DNA of 57,481 bases, from contig KV423949.1 in the NCBI GenBank assembly GCA_001632435.1, positions 1 to 57,481 of the forward strand, read 5' to 3'. A program made the translations under genes and the position numbers. The notes under the pieces are model-generated. The model saw only the letters and a list, made by a program, of their open reading frames with translations. It was not told the DNA's origin and did no database searches. Source of the DNA: Calocera cornea HHB12733 (lineage: Eukaryota > Basidiomycota > Dacrymycetes > Dacrymycetales > Dacrymycetaceae). Shown here piece after piece: positions 44,457 through 55,029 of this stretch. Each line of letters begins with the position of its first letter. Position 1 is the first letter of the stretch.

Positions 44457-46327
44457 TCACAGCTTCGGCTTGACGAACTGCGATTCGGTGACGCCCTCGC
44501 CCATGGCCGCGGTGCTAGAGAAGCCACCGCTGACCATGCGGAGGATCTCGTCGACGAACTCGGCGCCGCTCCATTTCTGATGCGTGAGGACATCGACGCC
44601 CGCCTCGCCCTCTGGCTCTTGGACCATCTCCACGTAAGCCTTCATGCCTTCCTTGGCGAACTGCTTGGCGAACACGTCGGTCGAGAGGGCGGTCAAGTGC
44701 AGGCCGGCGAGGGTGATGAACTGCCATACGAAGCCGAGGCTGCCAAGGCGCCAGATGAAGGAGCGCTCTTCGTCCTTGGACATGCCGGCAGCTGAAAGCA
44801 ATATTAACGCTCATACCTCGAGCGCGACTAAACAAGGACTCACCCTTCCAGTTGAACGACGGGCTGAGGTTGTACGCGAGCCACTGGCCCGGGTGCACCT
44901 TATGCACACCTGCTGCGAACTCCTTTGCCTACGAGGATGGTCAATAGCCGGTCCTCCCCACAAGATGGAAACTGCTCACCTGCTCGTAGATCGGCTTCTT
45001 GCTCTCCATCCAGATGAGATCACAGTACGGCGCGTACGCGACAGCCCTGTTCACGGCACACTGCGTGCTGCCGACATAGCGATAGTACCCCTCCCTCGTT
45101 CGGGGGGAGTCCCAGTCCCAGAACGGCGCCGGGTTGGGCGCGAGCAGCTGAGCCGCATGCTTCCTCGCCTCTCGGTTGCTGGCGTGCGGAGTGCTGGTGT
45201 ACTCGGTGATCTTCTGCTGCGCGCTCGCGCCGTGCGTGTGCTTGAGCGCAGCGAGGACGGCCTCGTCGTACGTGCAAAGTTTGGCCTGCTTCGTCCAATC
45301 ACGCTCGACAGCCTCGAGATCCGCGCCCTGCTGCGCCGCGGCGCGCATGACGTCCACGAGCGGGTCGAGCGACGCGTTCGTACTGCCGATCAGGAACCCG
45401 TGGTCGCGCGGGTCGATGGTGGATGTGATGAGCGTCGCAGCCTCCGAGTCGGTGCGCGCGACGATGAGCGTGTTGGTGCCCATGATGTCGCACTGGGCGC
45501 GCATGGCGACGAGGCGGGAGATGTGCTCGGAGATGGGGACGAGCACCTTGCCGGCCATGTGTCCGCACTACGCAATGGTCAGCATATACCCATCTTGAAC
45601 AGCACTATTCGCACCTTCTTGGTCCCTGGCGCCTGATCCTCAACGTGGATGCCCGCCGCCCCGCGCTCCACGAACATCTTGGTAAGCTTCATGATGGCCG
45701 TCAATCCCCCATGTCCCGTATCTGCATCCGCCACAATGGGGCGGAAGAAGTCGATGGGCGCGGGGAGCTGGCCGCGCTTCTCGACGGGCAGAGCAAGGCG
45801 CTCTTCGGCCTGCTTGCGGTCGTGGAACACCTGGGCGAAGAAGAGCTCCTCGACCTTGTTGGGGACGGTGTCCATCGGGTAGTCGGCCAGGTCGGGCGAG
45901 GGCTCGTTCGACGTCGAGGCGGTCGAGGAGCATTGCCATCCCGAGACGTAGACAGTGTCGAGGTACTTGGCCATCTGCGTCAGCTGGACGGTGTTGAGCG
46001 CGCCGAAGGTGATGCTGGGCGTTTTGTTCTGCAGCATATAGGTCAGCATAAGTCCGGCTTCGTACGCGCCACCAACGGCTCGCAAGAGCGTGAAGTGAAT
46101 AGGGGAGGGAGACGTACTTTAGCATGCTCGGTGAGGACGCCAAACAGCTTCTGGGCCATCTGGTCGCTCGGGTACGTCTGCCTGAGCGTCCCGCGCTTGC
46201 GCACGATGTCCTCGGGTGTGTACAGCCGCGTCGTGCGGGCGAAGCGGGGGGAGGCCCACCAGCGCTTGACGGCGGCGACGTCAGCCTGGAATGCGGCCTC
46301 TTCTGCTTGGAGGGACTGGGAAGGCAT
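44457..46327 (-). CDS. ICL1: Isocitrate lyase, 543 aa
   Basis: Exons 46327-46118, 46028-45615, 45567-44980, 44928-44844 and 44791-44457. Cleaves isocitrate to succinate and glyoxylate, the first step of the glyoxylate bypass, needed for growth on acetate and fatty acids. [22 protein letters not shown] (Mg/substrate loop) and the catalytic signature KKCGH (residues 207-211) are present; an intron falls between the second Lys and the Cys. [12 protein letters not shown] supplies the second conserved active-site loop. Length matches fungal enzymes. The C-terminus ends VKPKL, close to but not a classic SKL-type peroxisomal signal; fungal enzymes vary here. Divergent from the succinate/fumarate carrier gene, whose product handles the succinate made. 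Confidence 0.95.
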
Positions 46328-48005
46328 GATGCTGGTCGGTGGTCGGTGGCCGAGGTTGACGTTGAGGTTGAGCTGGGAGTGGAAGTGGCGGATGGAGGAA
46401 GCGGGGTAGGGAGGGCCGGGAGGTAGGGAAGACTTGCGTGCTCAAGAGGGGTATATTAGTGCTCCTGGCTCGGCGCAGACCGGAGCATGGCCAGCTCGCT
46501 GCACGCCCCCGGCCGAAAGGAGCGAGGGGCGCGGGTAGTCTGGGCGCACATCCCAACTCAGCTAGCGGATCCCGGGGGAGGGCGAGGTCTGAGAAGCTCG
46601 GGCGAGGGGGACGTGACGCTGTGACAGCTCCGTGGCCGGGGGCAGGATGCGCGCGAGGACCGGGCGGCGCGGCGGCGGGTGAGTAGGTGTCAGGATCACG
46701 TAGACATGACGCCGGCCGCGGGCGGGACCCTTGCGCGCCTCTCTCCGCGAAGCCTGGGGCAATTTCATTCCCATCTTTTCACGTGCCAAGCGGGCCCATG
46801 GCTTTTCACATGACCTGCCCAGACGCGCGACGTGGGGGAGCACGGGTACGATCCTGCCCTTCCTGCCCGCCGATCATCGTGCAGGAGTGATCGGCGTGGC
46901 CTTGAATCCTCTCGAGCAGCCCCGCGAGCTGTCACGTCCCTCCTGCCGGGGCCTGCTGACCCCTCAACAGCTGACTCGACTGCGTCTACGAGGATCGCGC
47001 GCGTCGCTCCGGCTTGTCTGGCTCCCGCACGCGAAAAGATCGCCGATATCCGGCTATTGTCTACTCCCCTGCTCGTCCTCTCCTCCTCGCTGGTGCTCGC
47101 GGCGTTCAGCAATGGGCATTGTATGTATGCCAATTGATATGCTCGGTCCCCCTCAGCCGGCTCTGCCCGCTCAACAATGCCCGCCCGGCCCTTCAGGAAC
47201 GCGTCGATCAGCTCGATCACCCTCCCGCCGGGCCTTGGCGCACCCCTGCGCACCGTCGAGGACAGCGAGGTTCCGACATCGCCCGGCTACTTCCCTGCGC
47301 CAAACAAGCTCTCACGGAGGGGCATGTGATTCCCCCGCTTCCGGGACCCTATGTGGCACCGCGCCCCGGGCAGCGTGCACCTGCACAGGCTCAGGCTGCA
47401 AGACATCGTCTCCCGTTTGTGCACCTTCTCTGGCCTGCGGTGATATGTACTTCTCTCCTGTATCTCTCACAACTGGCTGGATGGGAAAGAGTGTGACGTG
47501 ACGGGTCTGAGGCAGGCGATCGCCTCCCGCCCCTTCCCCCGACCGCAAAGGACACGGGGATACCCGGGCGGTCGCCCCCTGCAGCTTCCCCAGCTGCCCA
47601 GCTAGCCGGTTTCACGCGGCCAAGGCGAACGCGACTCAGGAGTGTCACGTCGAGTCGAGTTGTGCACCACCAGGAGAGGAGAGAGCGGGTATATGACGTC
47701 GGGAGCGAGTCGGGCGCGTGCGCCTCCCCCGTCCCGTCCCCGCCTCAGCCCCGCCGACCCCCTCTCCTCCCCCACGCCTGCATCCCCCGACCCCGACCCC
47801 GACCGCTCAGCCAAACTCAGTTATTACCCCGCACCACCGGCCTGCTCCGCGTCCCCATTTCCCCCTGCTTGCCCTGCCCTCCTCCCTCTCTTCCCTTCTT
47901 TCGCCTCTCCGCGCCCTTCTTCGCCGGACCCGCTCACGCCCACTCTGGCACCAGCGCTCGACTTCCGAATAGCAGCTCCTCTCCCTCTCCCTTCACAGCG
48001 GCAAC
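46328..48005. promoter_or_regulatory. Shared divergent promoter region of ICL1 and the succinate/fumarate carrier
   Basis: About 1.7 kb, GC-rich, without a supportable gene (several long frames are Pro/Arg-rich shadows). On the carrier side a TATATGACGTCGG string (about 47688-47700) joins a TATA-like site to a CRE-like TGACGTC. On the ICL1 side a TATATTAG string at about 46450-46457 is a possible TATA box. The length and head-to-head layout allow common control by carbon source; that is inference. Confidence 0.5.
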
Positions 48006-49271
48006 ATGGGCAAGACCGGTGACGGCCCCAGCGCTGGCAATGGCAGGCCCAAGACGACCGCGAGCTTCGGCACCCACCTGATCGGTACGTTCTCCCTCAC
48101 AGCCCAGTACTTGACCCAGCTGACGCGAGGCACAGCGGGCGGGACGGCCGGCATGATGGAAGCCCTGACGTGCCATCCCCTTGACACGATCAAAGTGCGG
48201 ATGCAGCTCTCGCGCCGTGCGCGCCGACCTGGTGTTCGCCCTCCCTCCCTCCCCCCTCCCTCCGTCCAGCACTTACCTCACACGTAGGAACGCCCCCGCT
48301 CCTTCTTCCGCGTCGGGCGGGATATCGTCGCGCGCGAAACCCCGCTAGGCCTGTACAAAGGCCTCGGCGCAGTGCTCGTCGGCATCGTCCCGAAGATGGC
48401 GATCCGCTTCTCCTCGTTCGAGCAGTACAAGCAGCTGCTCTCCAAGCCTTTCCCATCTCCCTCCCACCCGGGGCTTCCCTCCCCAACCGGGGTGTTCCTG
48501 AGCGGGCTGGCAGCAGGTGCGACAGAGGCAGTGCTCGTGGTCACCCCGATGGAGGTCGTCAAGATCCGCCTGCAGGCGCAGGTGCACTCCCTCAGCGACC
48601 CGCTGGAGATCCCCAAGTACCGGAATGCAGCCCATGCGGCGTACACGATCGTCCGCGAGGAGGGCATCGGCGCCATGTACCGCGGCATCGTGCTCACCGC
48701 TGCGCGGCAGGCGAGCAACCAGGCTGGTACGTCCTCCCCACCCCAATACCATACCAATACGCAGGCTAACGCGCGCACATAGTGTCATTCACCGCGTACA
48801 CATACATCAAGCAGCTCGTCTCGGGCCTGCAGCCTGAGCGCACCTCCCTCCCGACCTGGCAGCACATGTGCATCGGCCTCGTCTCCGGCGCCTGTGGCCC
48901 GCTCTCCAACGCCCCAATCGACACCATCAAGACGCGTCTGCAGCGGGGGGATCCGAGCATCACCGGCCCGGGGGCGGGGGACGTCGTGGGCCAGGCGGTC
49001 AAGCCGAGCGGCGCGACGAGCGGGTGGAGGAAGGCGGTCGATATCGCCGCGGAGATGTTTAGGAAGGAGGGCTTCCCCGCGTTCTACAAGGGCATCACGC
49101 CCAGGATTATGCGCGTCGCGCCGGGCCAGGCGGTCACTTTGTGAGTCTCGTCTTCTGCCGGGGACAGGGCTGCGTGCTGACCAGGATCATAGTGCCGTGT
49201 ACGAGCGCATGAAGAAGTGGCTCGAGAGCCAGCCGGCGTACTCGGGCGCTACGCCGGAGTTTGAGGAGTAG
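48006..49271 (+). CDS. SFC1: Mitochondrial succinate/fumarate carrier, 350 aa
   Basis: Exons 48006-48084, 48136-48233, 48288-48726, 48783-49140 and 49193-49271. Inner-membrane SLC25 carrier with the three signatures PLDTIKVR, PMEVVKIR and PIDTIKTR. The order AGGTAGMMEALTCHPLDTIK, LYKGLGAVLVGIVPKMAIRF, NQAVSFTAYTYIK and SNAPIDTIKTRLQ matches yeast Sfc1/Acr1 and its fungal orthologues. The carrier brings cytosolic succinate from the glyoxylate bypass into mitochondria in exchange for fumarate and is needed for growth on acetate or ethanol. It lies head to head with isocitrate lyase. The donor of the second intron (GTTCGC) is weak but is the only one that keeps the conserved frame. Confidence 0.93.
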
Positions 49272-49516
49272 GACGCGTTTGGTCATTTAGATCGGTCTTT
49301 GCGGAAGTCGCTCTTGTATGCACTCAGCGCTCGTGAAAATCTACAGATGTAGCATGACATCGTTGCGTTATTGCATATATCCAGAATACACTCTCGCCCA
49401 AGTACAATGAGAATCATCCAGCCTCGGGCGAAGATGACGGCAATCGGAATTTGTCGTTATATCGAGGCCTTATTACAGCTGTTGCAGCTTCCTCAGTGGT
49501 CCTATTGTATCGGAGG

Positions 49517-50288
49517 TCACATGAGTGCTCTACCGGAAGTGGTCCGTGCTGACCTTGTACCTGGAACCGCGCTTGCGAGTGCATGGAATCGACTGTTCTT
49601 TGTACCCACTGTCTGCGTCTGCATGCATCATTAGCGACTTTCGTATCCAGGAGGACTCAGTGAACCGCAAAACTCGTACTGACCTTTGATTCCTTCCGTC
49701 GCTTTTCAATAGTGGGCTTGCTGGAAACACCGTTCTTCTGTCCCTCCCGGTCTTTGGTACCCGTGGGCGTCTGCTCTGCGGTGGTCACTGATTGCAGCTG
49801 CTCCTTGTGCACTGCTTGGAGGTCTGGTAGTTCCAAGAGCTCGATCTTGACCGTCGACTAGACAATGTTCCGTAAGTTCAGAAGTTCTATAGCCACATCC
49901 TGTACGCAGCCTGCCAACCTGGGACTTGGGCGAAACGTGAAGAACAGCTGCGGAGGAACATAGTTAGGCGATGTCCACGGGCCTAAAGTTACCGATCATG
50001 ACGCACGCAGCTCCCGAACGATCTTGAACACCTTCAGATGAAAAGCAGCCTCCAGTATGCCAACGACCCAAGGGTTGAGATGCACAAACTCGGCTGCATT
50101 CTCGAGGTCACAGTACGACTGAGCGGGCGATGAGTCTGGCAGCTCTTGACAACCGCAACGAGGGTCAGAGCAGTGTTGAAAGTCTCGACAGCGCCGTAGA
50201 AAGAGAGTCGGGCGAGGATCTGAGTATCGAGGTCGTTGTGATTGGGAGTTGAGGACTTGGTAGAGCTCGCTACACGAGACGGCAACAT
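49517..50288 (-). CDS. Gene K: family domain + short charged tail, frameshift in exon 1
   Basis: Exons 50288-50007, 49947-49919, 49857-49684 and 49618-49517. The domain starts well (TQILARLSFYGAVETFNT, TLVAVVKSCQ). The frame then slips near 50125-50145 and resumes as SYCDLENAAEFVHLNPWV, VGILEAAFHLKVFKIVREL, up to the usual phase-1 donor. Exon 2 encodes VLHVSPKSQ, at the place where genes D, E and H have ALRRK, LLRRK and ILHRP. Exon 3 resembles gene H (VKIELLELPD versus LKIEALQESD) and ends basic (EKRRKESK). No Cys module is present. The gene may be a young pseudogene or carry a sequence error. Convergent with the succinate/fumarate carrier gene. Confidence 0.55.
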
Positions 50289-50478
50289 GATCGACAGGTG
50301 CAATACAGCAGTGACAGACGCGATGGAATTGAAGACTGCGCAGGGGAACGTTTTCCTCCGCGGTAACATGTCAACCGGTACCTCTCGTGAAGGGAGAGTG
50401 AAAGGCACATATTGAGACAGACTGGTCTTTCAGCACCTTCGCATCTCTTGGAGAGCAAAGTTGCGAGCGGTACATGTA

Positions 50479-50691
50479 TCAAAGGCAGAACGCACTGCCT
50501 AGGATGAGCTGAACACGGTCTGGGTGAGTTGGGGTGAGTGAGGGAGCGGTTACTGGGATGTGCTTATGGGTCGTCCCCAAATCTGTAGGAGAGCTGAGTC
50601 GGGCAATGAGAGGGCGATTAAAGCTCTGTATGAGCATGGAAACGCAGAATATTGTAGAGATTAGGAGGGCTGTTTTGGAAGAAGAGGTTGC
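50479..50691 (-). other. Orphan open frame with hydrophobic start
   Basis: From ATG 50691 about 70 codons beginning MATSSSKTALLISTIFCVSM, a possible signal or membrane segment, then VTAPSLTPTHPDRVQLILGS, to a stop. It could be a first exon of a membrane protein that has lost the rest to the gene K region. No family recognised; real coding status uncertain. Confidence 0.25.
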
Positions 50692-50959
50692 CATCTCCGT
50701 CGGGTGGGAGTCACCCTCATGTCCAAAAATCCACTCGACCACACTCGAGCATACAACAATACGTATCCTCCAGAATCAAGACAGTCCGGATAGCCAGATA
50801 TCGCCCGTTGAGAGCACACAGGGTGAGAATGGGAGTTAGAGGTCAATCGCGTTCAATGAATAGCTTGCCAGAACTTGGCCGAATACAAACCGAAACGGAA
50901 GCATTCGATGTCTACCCAGAAATTTTGTTGTGAATTACTAAACTTGCATCGTTCATGCT

Positions 50960-51305
50960 ATGAACATGCCTCCCGCACGATCCAAGAAGAGCACCGCGAG
51001 CACCAGGACAAAATCGTCTCTTCTCCATGGGAAACAGACAGTAACCCATGCCAACCGAAAGTCGAAGAAGCTGTCAAGAGGAGCGGAGAAGGCTCGAGCA
51101 GCCGCGCTGAAAGAGGAATTGGACGCCGACGTGTCGACCGTTTACAACGTGCGTTCCTTTACGACGGTCAATACAATGTCATTATAATATATTTGCATAG
51201 GTACGCCCTAAATACCAAGAGCTGGCAATCACTACGGCGCAGCGAGAGAGTACGGAGACGAGCATCCAAGCGGTTGAGGCGGAATTGGAGAAACTGAAGC
51301 CTTAA
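50960..51305 (+). CDS. Small basic coiled-coil protein, 97 aa
   Basis: Exons 50960-51148 and 51201-51305, joined by a phase-0 GTGCGT...GCATAG intron. The N-terminal ~50 residues are Lys/Arg/Ser-rich (ARSKKSTASTRTKSS). The C-terminal ~50 (KARAAALKEELDADVSTVYN, then RESTETSIQAVEAELEKLK) show heptad spacing of a short coiled coil. This composition suits a small subunit of a larger nuclear or cytoskeletal complex, but I cannot name one. The clean join and sensible C-terminus support a real gene. It lies 220 bp upstream of THI6, same strand. Confidence 0.6.
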
Positions 51306-51525
51306 GGCACCGCTCTGGGACGAGCTTTTCCAACGGCGCTTGCATGCCATCACTGTCATACCCACATACCAGACCAATACCCGATAGCCATAGTACCCAT
51401 AATATACATTGTATAAAGTCAAGCTTTCAGAGAGATATGTGCGACATCGCGTCATCGATGAGTGCAAAACAAGTCGCGTGCTTCCTCGGCCGATCATCCA
51501 TCCGTCCGTGTCTCCTTGACCCACC

Positions 51526-53510
51526 ATGCCAAAGCCACCGGTCGACCTCGCCCTGTACTTGGTGACAGGGCGAGGCTTACTGCCCCCTGGAAAGGTATAT
51601 ATTCATTTCCCAATGTTCCTACTACTCCATAATAACCGTTTCGCCAGGACTACTACGAGTCCCTCGAAGAGGTGCGTCTCAGAGATATGCCAGTTGACAT
51701 CCCTCCTGAACGTTCGCCAGTCATTACAAGGAGGCGTCACCCTGGTCCAAGTCCGCGAGAAGAAGGCGGATACTGCAGAGGTGCGTTGTAATTCAGTTCT
51801 CCATCTATAACATAGCTGACAGCGACCAGTTCCTCGAGGTTGCGGTCAGGACGGTCGGGATATGTAACAAGGTGCGCCGTTCTCATCGAGGACCATCATC
51901 AGGGCTGACCGCCTATAACAACAGTACAACGTGCCGGTTCTCATCAATGACCGCATCGATATATGCCTCGCATCCGGTGCGGCGGGTGTGCACCTAGGCC
52001 AGACCGACATGCCCATATCGATAGCACGCCAGCTGCTGCCAAAGGATGCCATCATCGGCATCTCCGCCGGGAACGTCGACGAGGCGCGGGTCGCTCGGGA
52101 TGCAGGAGCAGACTACGTTGGTATCGGAGCGCTCTGGTGGACGGAAAGCAAGCAGCTGGTCAAGGATGTGCTCGGCGTGCGAGGAGTGGGCGCAATACTA
52201 GACGTGCTCGCGGGGAGCCCGACAAGGTCGGTTGCTATTGGTTCGTCCGTCTCGGTTACGCACTCAACCGCGGTTACTGAATTCGGTTTAGGCGGCATCA
52301 AGTCCACCAACCTCCTTCGATCCATGCATGGCGCCGTTGGGCCAGACTCGTCGCGGACGCTGGATGGCGTTGCTGTCATCAGCGAGATTGTTGGCTCAAC
52401 TACGCCCAAGGCGGCAGCTGCCAACTTGAAGAAGCTGATCACCGCCTTCCTCGGTTCTTCGCCATCCATCATCACTATCGCTTCTGGACCAAGAACACCT
52501 GAAGCTCTTGTATCTGGTGTGGTGAAGCTGTTCCAGACAATCCGGGAGGAGACACCGATCATCCACCGTATGTACGGTGAAATATATGCGCTAGAGCGGG
52601 TGACTCACGACCAGCGCAGAGATCACCAATAACGTAACTATCAACTCGCTCGCCAATATTACCATCGCGCTCCGTGCCAGTCCGATCATGGCCACCACGC
52701 CGGCCGAAATGGAGGATCTCGCCAAGATCGGCGGAGCTCTGCTGGTCAACTTCGGCACTATCACCGACAAGGCCGGGATGCTTGCAGCTGGCCATCACTA
52801 CAACCGAAACAAGAAACCGATCGTGTTCGATCCGGTCGGGGTGGGCGCGACGGCGTATCGGAAGGCGGCCGCGAAGGAGATCCTCAACACGTGGCAGGCA
52901 ACCGTTATCAAGGGGAACGGCGGTGAGATTGGCTCGCTATACGGATCCTCAGAGGTTGCCTCAAGAGGCGTGGATAGCGTTGGTCAGGCCTTCTCTGATC
53001 CAGCGAAGGTCGTGCGGGAATTGGCAAGGCGAGAACGTAAGTTCATTCCCGACGCGTTTCGGAATCCTTCTGACATCCGAAACAGGATGTGTCGTCGTTA
53101 TGACCGGGAAGCATGACTACGTCTCGGATGGCGAGCACGTCCTGCGCCTATCCAATGGGCACGAGCTGCTAGAAAACATCACGGGAGCAGGCTGCATGGC
53201 CGGCAGCTGCGTGGCTGCGTTTTGTGCGGCTGCGAGGCTGGCACAACCCGAGCCAAAAGACGAGGATGGTCGTCTCGTACGCGGCGATATGCTTGTGGCG
53301 GCTATCGGAGGGTATGTCGCAGCATTTTCCAAACGGGTTTCTATGCTGATTTCTCTTAGGATACTTGCGTTGTCCATTGCATCGGAGTTCGCTGCAGCCC
53401 GCACCGATGTCCACGGCTCCGGGACGTTCCTACCCGCGCTCATCGACGAAGTGTACAACCTCACGCCCGAGAAACTACTGTCCAAAGCGAAGATAGAAGT
53501 GCTCCAATGA
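51526..53510 (+). CDS. THI6: Bifunctional thiamine-phosphate synthase / hydroxyethylthiazole kinase, 526 aa
   Basis: Nine exons: 51526-51594, 51648-51671, 51721-51780, 51830-51871, 51925-52240, 52292-52567, 52620-53036, 53086-53311 and 53360-53510. The N-terminal half is ThiE-like (DLALYLVTGR, VTLVQVREKKADT, INDRIDICLASGAAGVHLG, then AIGGI) and couples hydroxymethylpyrimidine diphosphate to thiazole phosphate. The C-terminal half is ThiM-like (HQITNNVTIN, NFGTITDK, DPVGVGATAYRK, ENITGAGCMAGS) and phosphorylates hydroxyethylthiazole. This fused order and length match fungal Thi6. All joins keep frame. I see no thiamine riboswitch-like element in the first introns, though I could not fold them. 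Confidence 0.93.
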
Positions 53511-53565
53511 GAATCGAACACTAATTGAGATCTGGCCCGTCGCCATGTGGAGCGAGGGTCAGTAA

Positions 53566-53706
53566 CGTAATAAGGTCAAACTCGTTTGCCCCGATGCCGG
53601 CATGGTCGACTTGCTCATCACGCACAACATCCCGATTCTGATCTCTCCGAAACGGCTCTCTAATACGAAGGACACGTACGGGTTCCTACTTCCCAGAACA
53701 TCTTGA
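53566..53706 (+). other. Orphan coding-like fragment
   Basis: An open stretch after THI6 reads KLVCPDAGMVDLLITHNIPI and LISPKRLSNTKDTYGF before a TGA. It looks protein-like but has no start, no recognisable family and no further exons. Possibly an exon remnant. Confidence 0.25.
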
Positions 53707-54978
53707 AGCCGTGTGGACGGGCATGTACGTACAACATCAATACCGAACAGATGCACGCGGGTAAAGTGCGCTAGAGCTCACCATGCAAGCTGTCGCACGC
53801 TGCTCGATCACGGCTCGAGCCAAGATTGATTCGGTATCCTGCCGCAGGGGTTAAGGCGGTCCTTGGAGCCCACAATTCCTTTATCCCGGGCCCGACATCG
53901 AGGGACTCAAACCACACGGATGTACAACCCTGGGACAGCGAAGGGGATCCAGCCATGAGGGACCGGGAGCCTACGGTGAAGATGTCGGCATTGTCAGCGA
54001 TTGGTCAGCGCTACCCGCCCTCGAATGGCTGGTTCTAGCTGTTCCGGAAGGGCAGTTAGCCCGAAGTCCCCCTCCCAGTGTCTCGCGGTGATGCAAACTG
54101 GCATGCGGCAGTTTCGCGACTCGTGGGAATGCACCGAGGTTTGGCGCCCAGAGCCACAGGGTCCCTGTGTCGGAGTGAGAGTCCCGACAATACGGTCAAG
54201 GCTCGATCGGAGAAAGGGCGTTATTGTCCTATACGAAGATCGGGCCGTGCTCCGAGGAGCGAGGTCGGGGAGAGAATCCGTCCTCGTTGAACGGGAAGCG
54301 GTTGCATTGAGAAGTACACGTTGCCACGCATGCGAACAGGTCTCTTGGGAGCGGGCATCAGATCGCGGGCAGGCAGCGTTTGCTGGCCGCGTTTTTCCAA
54401 CAATAGGATACGCGGAACACGGCCGGTTGTTGTCGAGAGGCTGTGGCGCCGTGGCCGGATAATTAACCACCACGGCCGCTTGGCCATGCGTGTTGACAGC
54501 GCATCGGCAAAACCGATCGGGAGCTAGTGAATCCGCGAATTCGTGAAAGCGGGGATCTGCCAAGCGAGATAAGGATATTCTTGGGCGGCCTTCTACTGGA
54601 AGGGCGCATGGTATTCCCGAGATGCCAGGGTATTGTACACGGCCAGCCCGGCTTCGGACGGAATTCGGCGGGACCTCCAAGCGGGACCAGAGGGTTCATT
54701 CCTCTGACTTTCCCCTGGTCACCCGCTTGGCTTGCGCACGAATCGCACTAGTTTCCGAGTCGCAACCAGACCCGCTCTGATTCTCTGGTAATCTACTGGT
54801 TTACGAGTCTGTTTCTGCGGGCCCTTTTCCCGCGCACAATTCTGGCTTGCATCATGCTACATTCCTTTTTCGGTCATTGATATCATTGTTGAACCCTCTA
54901 CCAATAATAAACATAGAAATTGGATACGATGCTTTCTTGAACCGCTGTGTGCAGCTTTCCATTCCCCTTTCTTCGGCG
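53707..54978. other. Intergenic, no gene seen
   Basis: Long frames are open on both strands at 53994-54680, which reflects composition, not coding. No motif, splice pattern or repeat recognised. Confidence 0.45.
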
Positions 54979-54996
54979 GCGTCTCTTCCCAGCTCA
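54979..54996 (+). repeat. Single copy of the minisatellite core
   Basis: GCGTCTCTTCCCAGCTCA, identical to the core of the arrays at 56.06 and 57.2 kb, without a full neighbouring unit. Confidence 0.7.
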
Positions 54997-55029
54997 CCCA
55001 AGGCGAAGTTCGCCTCCACGCGCAATCCT

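Noticed and set aside
44644..45636. 330-codon plus-strand open frame
   Set aside because: Antisense shadow of isocitrate lyase, whose catalytic motifs lie on the minus strand.
45645..46409. 254-codon plus-strand open frame
   Set aside because: Antisense shadow of isocitrate lyase exons 1-2.
46731..47501. Long frames in the ICL1/SFC1 intergenic region as a gene
   Set aside because: Overlapping frames on both strands, Pro/Arg/Ser-rich, no splice structure and no motif.
53994..54680. 228-codon frame downstream of THI6
   Set aside because: Both strands are open over the same region; no motif or paralogue.
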